Shown piece by piece: positions 46,201 to 52,982 of a DNA stretch of 64,000 bases. The notes beneath the pieces were generated by a model. The model made no database searches, was not told where the DNA came from, and saw nothing but the letters and a program-made list of their open reading frames with translations. This stretch comes from Meghimatium bilineatum. Lineage: Eukaryota; Mollusca; Gastropoda; Stylommatophora; Philomycidae. The position numbers were made by a program, and so were the translations under genes. Within the stretch, counting starts at the first letter, position 1; each line of letters begins with the position of its first letter. The DNA is taken from the NCBI GenBank assembly GCA_034231615.1, contig CM067314.1:5458501-5522500 (forward strand). Reading direction: 5' to 3'.

Positions 46201-48420
46201 ACAACCTGGCACGGTAGTGAAACAATAATGATCTTGATATTTAATGCTGGAGATAGAGAGTTGTAAAGAGCCATGATCGCCTACGCCAGCCGGTATGATG
46301 TTTATGTTTCTGTAACACTGGTTTTTTACGATAACATCCTGTTAGAGTGTTGGTCAGAGTAAACACTAATAAATAGCGAAAGTGAACAAAGCAGTTTTAG
46401 CATATACTATCTTGATCAGACAAGAACACAATCTATATGAGGTGTCATTTACACAACGTTGTCCTCACTGCCAGTTTGTAAGCCTCTCGGTTCTGTGTAA
46501 ACTGTCCAGCCTCTTCCAGTGTGATGTTCAGACAATTTTCATTATTCTGTTTCCATCGTAGTCTTAGTCTGCCTCTTGTTCTATTTTCTGGAACATTTTC
46601 CTTCATGAATATTCTTTCTAAACCATTTTGTCTCTTTATGTATCCGAAATATTCCAGCGTGTGTTTTTTTGTTGATAATTTGAGGAGACAATCTTCTTAT
46701 ATGTTCATGTCTTTGGGGACGTCTCCGTTGATTCGTGTTTCTGTTCATGATATTCTAAGGACCTTTCCGTGATATTTTATATTAGATGTAGACCATTTCC
46801 TGCGTCTTACAACCATATGTAGCGACTGGATAATTATCTTCTAATCGTTGTCATTAAAAAAGCGAACTCAAGAAATACACGGAATAATAATTACGATAGA
46901 AACCCGAGACAGTTTGAACCTGTCACTTTTTTTCTATGTTATAAGTTCTGTGATGGAGAGATACAGAGTGCGTGTCGGTTGGCCAAAGTACCTTGTTCAA
47001 GCCCCATTACAGGAAATTGTGCAATCGGAAAGTTCAGAAAGCAAAAAGCATATCTATGCGACGAAAGCTTCTCCGGCTGCATACTTTTCAGATATAATAT
47101 CTACAAGGCAATAGTAGATAAACCAGATTTATTCGAGTAACTATGCATCCTCATATCTGCGTGATTTTTTTCTCCATTTTCGATATCAGTACGCATTCCG
47201 ATACATTGATATCTTTGTAGTAGTTCAATCTTGTTTCCACTTGTTTGCCTTTCTTTTGATTAAGACCTTCGTATCGAAACGTGGATTCTGTGTATTATCT
47301 TATTCGTGAAGCTGAAATAGTTTTTTTTTCTCTTAAAAAAATATCATTTAGCACAACGTAGACATCAGGTTTTCTTTCACCCATATTGCTCATAGCAAAC
47401 AGGAGTATCATTGCTCCTAGCAAACAAGAGCTTCGTTATTCATAGCAAACAGGAGTATCATTGCTCCTAGCAAACAAGAGCTTCGTTATTCATAGCAAAC
47501 AGGAGTATCATTGCTCCTAGCAAACAAGAGCTTCGTTATTCATAGCAAACAGGAGTATCATTGCTCCTAGCAAACAAGAGCTTCGTTATTCATAGCAAAC
47601 AGGAGTATCATTGCTCCTAGCAAACAAGAGCTTCATTATTCATAGCAAACAGGAGTATCATTGCTCCTAGCAAACAAGAGCTTCGTTATTCATAGCAAAC
47701 AGGAGTATCATTGCTCCTAGCAAACAAGAGCTTCGTTATTCATAGCAAACACGATCTACTATGTTCAAATCAAACAAGAACTTCATTACTCATAGCAAAC
47801 AAGAACTTCAGTGCTCCAAAATCACTGAGATTTAACGCCCGTGTGTTGCCGGGGCCCGAAAGGGGAGCAAAGAATAGCAACACTGTTTACATGCTTCAAC
47901 GCATGTCGTAAAAGGCGACTAAGGAGGTTATGGGATGGAGTTGGCTGTCTCATCCCATATAGGGCCAGTGACCCAAAGCCGTGCTGAAGTCGGATGTGTC
48001 TGGCCGAACGGCGCAGATATCGCAGAAATGCTGTAAACCATGACACAACGCATTCCATTCTCCGGACTACATCCTGCTAGTCTGCAGGAGTTTGAGAACG
48101 AACGCAGAAGAAGAAGAAGGCAGAGATGTAACAATCACCAAACACGTTATAAACGGCATTATCAAATTGAACATGCAACACAATTATTAATAGGAATGTC
48201 TCATGAATTTCTATCTCTGGTTCTCAGGTACACATTAAGTAAAGGCAGAAGTACCTCCTGGCAGTCACAGCTACAATACCTGACAGGTAATCCACAGGTA
48301 ACAACAGAAGCGATCCTGGAATATTTTCAACCTCTACACGAATGGCTTATTCAGGATAATTCCATTCATGGGGAAAAGATTGGATGGGATGGCGCACGTA
48401 TCAACTGGAGTGACTTGTAA
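23129..48420 (+). CDS. ACE: angiotensin-converting enzyme (peptidase M2), secreted, 11 exons
   Basis: A zinc dipeptidyl carboxypeptidase that removes C-terminal dipeptides from extracellular peptides. Exons (listed separately) total 1983 bases, 660 residues plus stop, close to the length of single-domain invertebrate ACEs; all ten introns agree in phase and begin GT and end AG. Human testis ACE numbering: zinc site HEMGH (H383, E384, H387) and E411 in HEALGD are present, as are H353, Q281, K511, H513, Y520 and Y523, which hold substrate. Disulfide cysteines C152/C158, C352/C370 and C538/C550 are kept. Chloride ligands R489, Y224 and R522 are replaced by Thr, Pro and Cys, and A354 by Pro. The protein starts with a hydrophobic signal and ends NWSDL with no stalk or membrane anchor, so it should be secreted. 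N-glycosylation sequons include NIS, NGS, NVS and NWS. Introns are filled with minisatellites and transposon remnants. Confidence 0.96.
23545..23812. repeat. minisatellite in ACE intron 1, 34-base period
   Basis: About eight units containing TGAATCCAGTTCGTTCAACC and ACAACTATC; G/T variation in CAGTGCG versus CAGTTCG. Confidence 0.97.
23864..24030. repeat. minisatellite in ACE intron 1, 39-base period
   Basis: Four copies of a unit containing GGGCTCTCTCATAGAATTGT and CTGCACAGATT. Open in frame on both strands as 13-residue repeats; not a gene. Confidence 0.97.
24190..24370 (-). pseudogene. LINE RT tail, remnant in intron 1
   Basis: The minus strand gives equivalents of [24 protein letters not shown] and [11 protein letters not shown], matching the 13668-14180 LINE family. 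Bases 24370-24790 hold no recognised feature. Confidence 0.85.
24790..24990 (-). pseudogene. LINE C-terminal His/Cys block, remnant
   Basis: Minus-strand frame with [18 protein letters not shown] and ARKKL. This is the C..C/H..ETxxHLLxxCPxFxxxR block found after RNase H in Jockey/CR1/I-type LINEs. It may belong to the same class as the RNase H remnant at 395-850. Confidence 0.85.
25060..25437. repeat. minisatellite before ACE exon 2, 18-base period
   Basis: About 20 copies of ATACAGGAAGATTCATAC with a few shorter insertions of ATACATTC. It ends 16 bases before the exon 2 acceptor and supplies its upstream sequence. Open frames on both strands are artefacts. Confidence 0.97.
25454..25614 (+). 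CDS. ACE: ACE exon 2: N-terminal helix region
   Basis: Encodes [19 protein letters not shown] and [17 protein letters not shown], matching the ACE helix that ends in the conserved W.Y.TNIT block. The acceptor AAG at 25453 is the one that fits the phase left by exon 1; it has a weak pyrimidine tract because an 18-base array ends 16 bases upstream. The donor GTTGGT is non-consensus beyond GT. Ends in phase 0. Confidence 0.9.
25800..26600 (+). pseudogene. LINE reverse transcriptase fragment in intron 2
   Basis: The best preserved LINE piece here. One frame from about 25800 to 26498 holds [12 protein letters not shown] (YADD catalytic motif at 25827-25838), [59 protein letters not shown], and [13 protein letters not shown]. 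It ends at a TGA, after which the next frame continues [16 protein letters not shown] and TFWKENVT, so a frameshift near 26490 broke it. The endonuclease and N-terminal RT are missing. Bases 26600-26775 are unassigned. Confidence 0.92.
26776..27165. repeat. minisatellite in intron 2, 48-base period
   Basis: Eight units containing TATAGTACTCAATAGTTTTC and GAGCTGGTGGGCC; some units lack two or three bases around TACTTATAG. Confidence 0.97.
27262..27335 (-). pseudogene. small LINE fragment
   Basis: The minus strand reads [20 protein letters not shown], the LINE block [10 protein letters not shown]. Too short for family assignment. Confidence 0.7.
27567..27718 (+). CDS. ACE: ACE exon 3
   Basis: Preceded by TATATATTCTCAG. 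Encodes [20 protein letters not shown], equivalent to the ACE segment with KF.......D.LKRQ. Ends before donor GTGAGT, leaving two bases that join exon 4 to make Lys. Confidence 0.93.
27935..28090 (+). mobile_element. dispersed short element, subfamily A, 3' fragment
   Basis: Corresponds to the right half of the full copies at 42813-43105 and 47830-48120: shared blocks include GAAATGCGCAGATATCG, TGTAAACCATGACACAA, GGACTACATCCTGCTAATCT and an AAGAAGAGG tail. Confidence 0.85.
28091..29310. other. ACE intron 3, unassigned part
   Basis: No recognised element except a pyrimidine-rich tract at about 29030-29240. Within it CTAACCCTAATCCTAACCCT (about 29176-29195) resembles two or three telomere-type repeats; too short to interpret. 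Confidence 0.6.
29311..29546 (+). CDS. ACE: ACE exon 4
   Basis: Encodes the disulfide loop CLQNGSC (C152-C158 of human testis ACE), [14 protein letters not shown], and [10 protein letters not shown] in which the Arg matches chloride-1 ligand R186. Ends AQENG before donor GTAACG, one base left over. The NGS sequon lies within the loop, as in human ACE. Confidence 0.97.
29735..30334. repeat. 18-base minisatellite with two unit types, intron 4
   Basis: About 33 units, of two kinds: ACAATAATCATAACTTAC and ACAATAATAGTAGATTAC. They occur in homogeneous blocks (OOO-GGGGG-OOO-GGGGGG-OOO pattern) rather than mixed. The 149-residue Tyr/Cys/Val frame on the minus strand is a by-product. Confidence 0.97.
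30763..33517. repeat. very large 28-base minisatellite, intron 4
   Basis: About 98 head-to-tail copies of a 28-base unit containing TGTTACAGTATACTACTTTT and GAAGGA; the unit continues with A or T (GGAAGTG or GGATGTG), giving two types in a long irregular series. At about 32890-33110 eight units are 27 bases (TATATTC replaces TATACTAC) and all of one type. It fills nearly half of intron 4. Bases 30335-30762 before it are unassigned. Confidence 0.98.
33518..34900. other. unique part of ACE intron 4
   Basis: Non-repetitive within the window and more mixed in composition than its surroundings. CTGTGAAGGGTTCT occurs twice (34440 and 34480). Inverse TG...CA-like ends and clear direct repeats are not certain, so a solitary LTR is only a possibility. 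No convincing coding frame; the 76-residue minus-strand frame at 33885-34115 has no recognised motif. Confidence 0.5.
34905..35750. repeat. 46-base minisatellite abutting ACE exon 5
   Basis: About 18 units containing TTTCAATAGCTACACACCAT and ATACATGTATATTTTATG. The last unit runs into the exon 5 acceptor: its TATGTCTGTTT is followed by ATTGCAG instead of the usual CAATAG. First and last units share the same variant bases (TAAACACCACTG, GTGTGTTTTATGTC). Confidence 0.97.
35757..35954 (+). CDS. ACE: ACE exon 5
   Basis: Encodes [20 protein letters not shown], then [18 protein letters not shown] and GPIPAHLLG-like GTIPAHLLG. The residue aligned with Y224 (a chloride-2 ligand) is Pro in LFPDTPEL. 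Acceptor TTTATTGCAG follows directly on a 46-base array; donor GTATGT. Confidence 0.97.
36440..36855. repeat. (GATA)n/(GGAT)n/(GGGT)n compound microsatellite, intron 5
   Basis: Long tetranucleotide tract drifting between GATA, GGAT, GGTA and GGGT. Open frames (up to 184 residues on the minus strand) are artefacts. Bases 35955-36435 hold no recognised feature. Confidence 0.97.
36868..37207. repeat. minisatellite in intron 5, 41-base period
   Basis: Eight units containing AGAGCTTGTAGAACGCACAT and CGTGTAAAAACCG. Confidence 0.97.
37240..37392 (+). repeat. tandem copies of the exon 6 start, 46-base period
   Basis: The bases TTTTCTCAGGTAATATGTGG and onward (acceptor plus the first codons of exon 6) occur three times, with exon-start positions 37255, 37301 and 37347. 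The third is the real exon. The first decoy keeps AG and would encode [12 protein letters not shown], then reach TAA 16 codons in; the second has AG changed to AA. Confidence 0.92.
37347..37614 (+). CDS. ACE: ACE exon 6
   Basis: Encodes [19 protein letters not shown] (Q281 kept), the segment [24 protein letters not shown], and VVCHPSAFD holding H353 with A354 replaced by Pro. Ends GDY plus two bases before donor GTAACA. Both ends of this exon are copied in tandem in the flanking introns. Confidence 0.97.
37603..38160 (+). repeat. minisatellite derived from the exon 6 donor, 29-base period
   Basis: About 19 units with core GCAGACTACATGTAGTATAA. The first unit is the exon-intron junction itself: GGAGACTACAG|GTAACATTG, 23 of 29 bases matching the typical unit and in register with it. 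So the array begins inside the coding sequence (GDYR). In the other units the last exon base G is T, weakening the donor. Confidence 0.92.
38175..38397 (+). repeat. minisatellite containing the exon 7 acceptor, 39-base period
   Basis: Six units of AATGACATCTGTTTCAATCAG followed by AACTGTTGTG. The last is the real exon 7 acceptor (AG at 38396-38397). Four earlier units keep the same 20 bases and AG (ending 38240, 38279, 38318, 38357); the first has CAT instead of CAG. Confidence 0.93.
38398..38675 (+). CDS. ACE: ACE exon 7: zinc-binding active site
   Basis: Encodes IKMC (C370), [13 protein letters not shown] with the zinc ligands and catalytic Glu, [14 protein letters not shown] with the third zinc ligand E411, and HLKTLKLL. 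The spacing from H387 to E411 is exactly that of human ACE. Acceptor TTTCAATCAG is the last of a row of identical sites. Donor GTAAGT, one base left over, which with exon 8 makes Lys. Confidence 0.98.
38745..38778. repeat. (GT)n microsatellite
   Basis: About 15 GT dinucleotides in intron 7, about 70 bases after the exon 7 donor, within a short degenerate repeat of TTGTGTGTACACG. Confidence 0.97.
38909..39254 (+). mobile_element. tRNA-derived SINE with (CTTTA)n tail
   Basis: The head GGGAGCCGCGTAGCGAAGCA with TTAGCGC resembles a Pol III A box, and GGGTTCATTCCCC a B box about 40 bases later, the arrangement of a tRNA-derived SINE. A body of about 180 bases follows, then a tail of about 17 ACTTT repeats. 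The body has no coding capacity. It sits in the sense direction in ACE intron 7. Bases 39255-39765 after it are unassigned. Confidence 0.85.
39766..40065. repeat. minisatellite in intron 7, 27-base period
   Basis: About 11 units containing GGGCTGGAACAGTGAGAAGA. Open in the same frame throughout on both strands; not a gene. Confidence 0.97.
40352..40690. repeat. minisatellite in intron 7, 28-base period, stop-free in most frames
   Basis: Twelve almost identical units containing CACTTGTGTACACCTGCGTA and CATGGGAA. The unit has no stop in several frames on both strands and its length is 28 (one more than a multiple of nine codons), so long overlapping frames appear in three plus-strand and three minus-strand registers. 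Confidence 0.97.
40765..41220 (+). pseudogene. LINE C-terminal region, remnant in intron 7
   Basis: Broken frames match the 13668-14180 family: equivalents of [56 protein letters not shown] and [10 protein letters not shown]. Several stops and frameshifts. It ends about 80 bases before exon 8. Confidence 0.88.
41301..41445 (+). CDS. ACE: ACE exon 8
   Basis: Encodes [20 protein letters not shown] and [16 protein letters not shown]. Trp485/Trp486 are kept, but the position of chloride-1 ligand R489 is Thr, formed across the junction with exon 9. Acceptor GATTGAATCAG, donor GTAAGT. Confidence 0.97.
41468..42110. repeat. AT-only tandem repeat after ACE exon 8
   Basis: Dense repeats of ATTTAATTAATATTTAATCA with CATT/CAAT variants, starting 23 bases after the exon 8 donor. 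Almost free of C and G. Bases 42110-42810 hold no recognised feature. Confidence 0.96.
42813..43105 (+). mobile_element. dispersed short element, subfamily A, full-length-looking
   Basis: Starts near GATCGCCCGTGTGTCG, contains GGGGAGCAAAGAATAGCAAC, AAAAGGCGACTAAGGAGG, GATATCGCAG and GGACTACATCCTGCTAATCT, and ends with an (AGA)n tail. Collinear copies: 47830-48120 (+) and 54990-55275 (-). Around 290 bases with a simple A/G tail suggests a SINE; I see no clear tRNA boxes. Confidence 0.88.
43198..43240. repeat. (CA)n(CG)n microsatellite
   Basis: About ten CA followed by about ten CG dinucleotides, 90 bases after the subfamily A element. Alternating purine-pyrimidine throughout, so it could adopt Z-DNA. 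Bases 43250-44247 hold no recognised feature beyond a poly-G run near 43810-43845. Confidence 0.95.
44248..44346 (+). CDS. ACE: ACE exon 9
   Basis: Encodes [20 protein letters not shown] and [11 protein letters not shown], carrying K511, H513 and Y520. Acceptor TTTGTATTCCAG, donor GTAGGT. Its last two bases (TG) combine with the T of exon 10 to make Cys where vertebrate and fly ACE have Arg (R522). Confidence 0.97.
44385..44580. repeat. minisatellite in intron 9, 30-base period
   Basis: About six units around ATTTTAGTGTCAAGTTGTGT; the first units are diverged and the last three nearly identical (AGAAGCAATT). Confidence 0.95.
44585..45030 (+). repeat. tandem array copying the exon 10 acceptor and start
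   Basis: About eight copies of a roughly 52-base segment that includes TTCTTTCTCCTCAG and the first exon 10 bases TTACTTCATCAGTTAC. The last copy is the real exon. The two copies before it keep an intact AG (ending 44892 and 44944, spacing exactly 52). Older copies further left have lost the AG (TCTCTTTTACTTCATC) but keep the exon-like part, one even matching CAACAGTTTCA. Confidence 0.92.
44997..45119 (+). CDS. ACE: ACE exon 10
   Basis: Encodes [19 protein letters not shown] and [19 protein letters not shown]; the two Cys match C538 and C550. Acceptor TTTCTCCTCAG is the last of three identical sites 52 bases apart. Donor GTAAGT. Confidence 0.97.
45235..45500 (+). mobile_element. tRNA-like SINE remnants in intron 10
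   Basis: Two Pol III-like segments in a row. The first has a B-box-like GGATCGAGACC near 45272. The second begins GGGATCTCTCTGGCGTAGTG (A-box-like) and has GAAGTTCGGATC about 40 bases later. Neither folds by eye into a full tRNA, so I call SINE heads. Bases 45500-45950 hold no recognised feature. Confidence 0.55.
45950..46310 (+). pseudogene. LINE C-terminal region, remnant in intron 10
   Basis: Reads [60 protein letters not shown], then a TGA breaks the frame; the tail MIAYASRY is still visible. Same family as 13668-14180. Confidence 0.9.
46440..46820 (-). pseudogene. LINE C-terminal region, remnant in intron 10
   Basis: Minus strand shows [37 protein letters not shown] and AVRTTLCK, equivalents of GRPRLRW and the terminal WR.VR block of the LINE class at 25800-26600. 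Bases 46820-47385 hold no recognised feature. Confidence 0.85.
47388..47815. repeat. minisatellite in intron 10, 50-base period
   Basis: About seven near-perfect units containing CATAGCAAACAGGAGTATCA and GCAAACAAGAGCTTCG, then two degenerate ones. Each unit is itself an imperfect dimer of a 25-base half. Confidence 0.97.
47830..48120 (+). mobile_element. dispersed short element, subfamily A, full-length-looking
   Basis: Collinear with 42813-43105 and closely similar to it. The A/G tail (AGAAGAAGAAGAAGG) ends about 110 bases before exon 11. Confidence 0.9.
48228..48420 (+). CDS. ACE: ACE exon 11: C-terminus and stop
   Basis: Encodes [28 protein letters not shown], and [17 protein letters not shown] then TAA at 48418-48420. 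It aligns to the end of the ACE catalytic domain; nothing corresponds to the juxtamembrane stalk or transmembrane helix of vertebrate ACE. Acceptor CTGGTTCTCAG lies about 110 bases after a short interspersed element. Confidence 0.97.
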
Positions 48421-49344
48421 TTCTGCACAACTACAAACATCAGTAAAACCTAACATCCCACGACGATGTTTGAGTAAATCTCAGTCAAATCAGTTTTCGA
48501 GATACATTTGTGCGCACAATTCAAATATAAAGAAATGTAACTGTTAGTGTACAAGTATCGATGTGTGAAAATATTGTGATTGTTCCGATTTAAGCTTTTT
48601 GTCTTCATTTGTTGTTTGTATCTGTAAGAGATTAGGATCGATACAAACCGGACATTTCGATTATTTAAGATCGAATCTGAGTTGTGTATCAAGGAAAAAA
48701 TTATTGAAACACGACGTTGGATACATTTACGATGTTGGAATATTCATACATTTCGACCCAAAGGCCTTTATCATGTAAAGTTTAAAAGTCGCATTAGAAG
48801 TTAAAAGAGTGACATTCGTTCGAACAGCAGTACACAGAGAACACGACAATAAAAACACAAGGACGTAGCAAATCATTGAAAACACACACACACATTGACG
48901 CTTCAATCAAAAAGTCCTTTATCAAGACACAACATACCATGTCTTGTCCTATCTTGTCTTATTCATGTGTGCCACTAGACGTCATGGGGAGCTGAAGTCT
49001 TTTTTTTCACATAGAATCTATATAATTAGCTCCAAGTTTGGAATTTAATTGCAGCGTTTCACACGTTCAGGATTTCAAAGCCTCTCGAAGGAGTTTACTT
49101 GGGATACGCTGTTTGAACTTTCGCTTTCGCAATCGTCATTTTGGCCATCTTTAAAAAAAAAAATAAGGACAGCAAACAATTGCATCCCAATGCTAAAAAT
49201 AAATAATTGCTTATGTATATTTTTGTGTGACTTTAATGTCACAAGCCACAGTGATATTTATCAATCAAGTATTGTGCTGAGTGGCATAGGCGACCCAACA
49301 CGCCCATGTCTCTTATATTGTTGTTTGTTTGTTTGTTTTATTTG
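48421..49344 (+). other. ACE 3' untranslated region and downstream
   Basis: No repeat or coding feature recognised. A candidate polyadenylation signal AATAAA is at 48848-48853, 428 bases after the stop; the region before it would be the 3' untranslated part of the last exon. Confidence 0.5.
48848..48853 (+). promoter_or_regulatory. candidate ACE polyadenylation signal
   Basis: AATAAA followed by AACACAAGG. It is the first exact match I see after the stop; AT-rich sequence makes chance matches common. Confidence 0.4.
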
Positions 49345-49500
49345 AAAACCCCAGGAATTGCGAGTGATTAGCTCTTACTTTCTATGTTCAGATGTGTGGT
49401 TTTACTGAGCTTTCTTTCATACCTAGGAGACATCAGCATTCGGCTTAGTACAATGTCTATTGAAGGAGCATTCTACTCAGAGAATAGGGGAGGTTTCTGG
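49345..49500. repeat. dispersed repeat, copy 2
   Basis: Second copy of the unknown repeat at 3985-4105, with a longer middle section. Bases 49510-50690 hold no recognised feature apart from poly-C runs near 50040-50075. Confidence 0.65.
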
Positions 49501-50689
49501 GTAGCTTGTCAGAGAATCTGACAGCAGTGGACTATCTTATATTGTTAATAAGTGAAATTCATCCACCCCATCGCGACAAGTTACCCAGAAACATCCCCTA
49601 TTCTCTTCCTCTATCTCGCCTCTCCTTAATATTTTCGCGGTGGTTACAAAACGTCCACATTTTGCTTTTCCCTTTTGCATGCCCTATGACTATTAAATAC
49701 CTTTAGTATCTGCTATAATTTACTTCTTTATTCCAGCATCTCTTCTTCTACAAATTCCAGAGAAATTGTACACATCGATGAGACATGTAGAATCCCCACC
49801 CCTAATTATCAACAACATGTCAATATTTCAGGGACCACTACCCTTCTTAATTATATAACCCCTCCCCTCTCCCGCCGCATGAAATTTGTTTTAACTAACA
49901 AATTTCAAAATACATCATTCTTTTGCAGGATTTTAGAACAAATTGTCATGCTCACATAATTTTAATTGTTGTATAAATAATATACATATAATTACAACTC
50001 CCGTGTAAACACTGCCAAACTTTTGTAGGACCCCTAACCCCCCCCCCAACCTTTCGAAAATCCCCCCCCCCCCAAATATATATAAAACACTTATTGACGT
50101 AATTTATGGACAACCCCAAAACCCGACCGATTGTCATGACAACAGACAAAGCAAAAATTTGACTACTTTAAATGTATTTTCAATCATTAGGAGTGAATAA
50201 ACATCTCATGTGATTGTGTAGCAGAAATCAAAAGAAATATTACAATAGAAACATCAAAATTAACACTACTGACAGATCTTGAGCACGGCATCGGCAGCAA
50301 ATCTAAAATTTCCATGCGTAGAGAAAACATATTTCCAGTGGAAAATGAAGGCTGCTAAACATGTGCACTAAAAACTCTAGCACAGACATTTTTGGTCTCA
50401 GTTCTGCCATACTTTTTCCCTTGTTGCAACATATTCTTTGTAAGTAAAATTTGTGGAACATTTCACGATGCTCCTGCATGTGTACTAGGTCACACGCAAG
50501 AAAAATGAATATTCTATTAGAGAATATAAGAACACTAGTATTGCACGTTAGCATATTTAATTATGATTAAATTTGCAAGACATCAACAAACCAGTTAGGT
50601 AATATGATGTTAGTTAAAAGAGGTCTAATTTGACAAATATCAACTTCACCTTTGTGCATGGACACGCCATTGTCCGAGGAAATTAGCAA

Positions 50690-50850
50690 GCAGACTTCAC
50701 GGAAGTCCGACGTGTCGGGCCATTGGCGCAAATAAAACGGCGATGCAATGCATTTCTATTCTCTCGACTACATCCTGCTGGAAATCTAATAGGACCATGG
50801 TCACAAGAGAGATCCAGTGGGAGTTTGATAAGGAACGAAGAAGACGAATA
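50690..50850 (+). mobile_element. dispersed short element, subfamily B
   Basis: Reads GTCGGGCCATTGGCGCAAAT, CTACATCCTGCTGG, AATAGGACCATGGTC and ends with GAACGAAGAAGACGAA. It resembles subfamily A downstream of CTACATCCTGCT but has an extra block of about 40 bases (AGGACC...). Bases 50850-51255 include a segment near 51140-51180 distantly like 55450-55490; otherwise unassigned. Confidence 0.8.
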
Positions 50851-51259
50851 CGCAGACAGCCTTGCTGATAGGACGATCATGGGAACCGGCCACGCAGTGG
50901 GCTGAACTTACGTTTTGAATGCTCTTAGTTAGGTAGGATGAGCAACCGATTCAACTTATATTCTGTCAGATTAGCTTGTGGATTGCGACCCTGAGCAGAC
51001 TAGAGGAACACCATACCAAGATGGGATTCAATGAACGAGAATATTATACGGGTAACCAGAAGAGGCTTGTAAAACAAACAAAGAACAGGTGTCGACATCC
51101 GCTACACTCTGGCGGATATCATGTGGAGGAAATACAACCACTTATGGACTGGTGGTTCGATGTGCAGTAAGGATGATTTTCTAGAATCTTTGTGTAAACA
51201 AATGTAATACTTAAGTGAGGAAAAAACTTCTAACCAACACATGAAAAACTTAAACATAT

Positions 51260-51455
51260 TCCTCAGTGCTCTAATACAGGTCAGAATAACAATAATCTAT
51301 TTGTGAACATTAGAAATCACAGGTTAGAATAACAATAATCTATTTGTGAACATTAGAAATCACAGGTTAGAATAACAATAATCTATTTGTGAAAATTAGA
51401 AATCACAGGTCAGAATAACAATAATATATTTGTGAACATTAGAAATCAAGGTATC
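51260..51455. repeat. tandem repeat, about 44-base period, 4 copies
   Basis: Units contain AGAATAACAATAATCTATTT and GAACATTAGAAATCA. A two-copy 50-base duplication around TCTGAGGATTCCA follows at 51490-51580. Confidence 0.96.
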
Positions 51456-51589
51456 TACTTCTCGTATATTGATTGCATCTGGAATCACTTGAATCTCTGA
51501 GGATTCCACGTACATCGGTTCTATAGTGAACAATCTCTGAGGATTCCAAGTACATCGGTTCTATAGTGAACAATTTTTCTTTAGGAGCT

Positions 51590-51680
51590 CATCTATATGG
51601 TCACCCATGTTGCCTGGGCCCGAGAGGGGAGTAAAGAATAACAACACTATTTATCGTCCATGCATGTCTTCAAAACAAAT
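51590..51680 (+). mobile_element. dispersed short element, subfamily A, 5' fragment
   Basis: Matches only the first third of the full copies: GGGCCCGAGAGGGGAG, AAAGAATAACAACACT and CATGCATGTC. Truncated on the right by unrelated sequence. Confidence 0.8.
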
Positions 51681-51698
51681 TGGCACGCAGGTCAACAC

Positions 51699-51699
<1 letters not shown>

Positions 51700-51742
<43 letters not shown>

Positions 51743-51805
51743 CAGACAGGCAGGGAGGCAGGCAGACAGATAGGCAGGCAGACAGATAGATAGATAGATA
51801 GAAGT
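51700..51805. repeat. (GATA)n/(GGCA)n microsatellite
   Basis: GATA repeats with a central GGCA/GACA section. Confidence 0.97.
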
Positions 51806-51819
51806 ACGCTCTGAACGTT

Positions 51820-52065
51820 GTTTATGGCTTTGTTATGTGACGTATTCTCTCCAGAACATTGTCTTCCTAATGAACTCCCTGAAACCTTCTCTGTCTTGGG
51901 CGATGCGGCTTACATTTTCCAACAACATATTCATGTTATTTTTTATGTCGTCAGTTCATAATCTTCTTGGTCTGCCCTTTCTCCTCCAGCGAGGTGTTCT
52001 GCCCTCTATTATTTGTCTTTCTCTACAGTTGTCCATTGGAAATTTCTAGAGACATTATTCCTGTG
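51820..52065 (-). pseudogene. LINE C-terminal tail, remnant
   Basis: The minus strand carries equivalents of GRRAEH...RRKGQTKK, MLLENVSRIAQDREGF and NTMFWREYVT; compare the plus-strand tail at 26490-26595 ([21 protein letters not shown]). Confidence 0.85.
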
Positions 52066-52224
52066 AGTTGCCATTACTTTCGGGAAGAACTAGCCGCTAA
52101 TCGGACACCGTAGAGAGAACACATCCATTCTCGTCGGTCATGTTGGCGAAAGGTCATTACGTCTTTAAAAAAAGAAATTGGAAGTATAGCATATCTATTC
52201 AAGACACAGCCAGAACATAGCATT

Positions 52225-52515
52225 TTTTGGCTATATTAACAAGAACAGCAGCAAAAAAATAACAACAAGAATAACAGGAAAATAATATAGAGAAGAACAA
52301 CACCACCAACAGCAAAAATAATAATATCAGCGGCAATAAAAATAACAACCACAGAAAAAAAACAGAACAGTAGCAGCAACAGCAATGAGGTCAGCAGCAA
52401 TAACAAAACCATCAACAACAATAACAACGTCAGCAACAATAACACCGTCAACAACAATAACACCGTCAACAACAATAACAAAAACAGCAGCAGCGACAAC
52501 AACATCAACACGAAT
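52225..52515. repeat. degenerate AAC/ATAACA-rich tract
   Basis: Imperfect AAC, CAG and ATAACA triplets with a more regular 18-base section ATAACACCGTCAACAACA near 52440-52480. Frames rich in Leu, Val or Thr are artefacts. The 400 bases after it are unassigned. Confidence 0.92.
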
Positions 52516-52929
52516 AATTGTCCCTGCCATAGATTTATCATCTTCTCCGGCTTTTTTGTGTGATCTGTCCTGCCTCGGGGAGCCGCCGTCAGACCCCCCC
52601 CCCCCAAAGTACTATTTGTAATCATCATAAGATTCGTGGCATTGAATACGTCACAGTATTTTGCTATTGCTTTTCGCTTTTTGAGTCAGTTCTGGTCGTT
52701 TATCAATTACCGTCCTTGATGAGCTGGCAGCCCAATACGGAAGTGGGCTCTCCAACTCCCGCCTTCAAAGCAGTTGTCGATAATAGGATCTTCGCTTCCA
52801 GCAGCAATTGTGTGTACAGTACGGGAGGACATCCAAATGCACGTACTTCAGCCGACTAACCAGAGTAGCTGCCCGGTGAAGTGAAGTGTTGGCACTATTG
52901 TACACAAGTAGACACGTGTGCAACATCAA

Positions 52930-52940
52930 TAATAATAGTA

Positions 52941-52982
<42 letters not shown>

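Noticed and set aside
52236-52628. Leu-rich frame that looks like a membrane protein
   Set aside because: Produced by AAC-type triplet repeats read in reverse.
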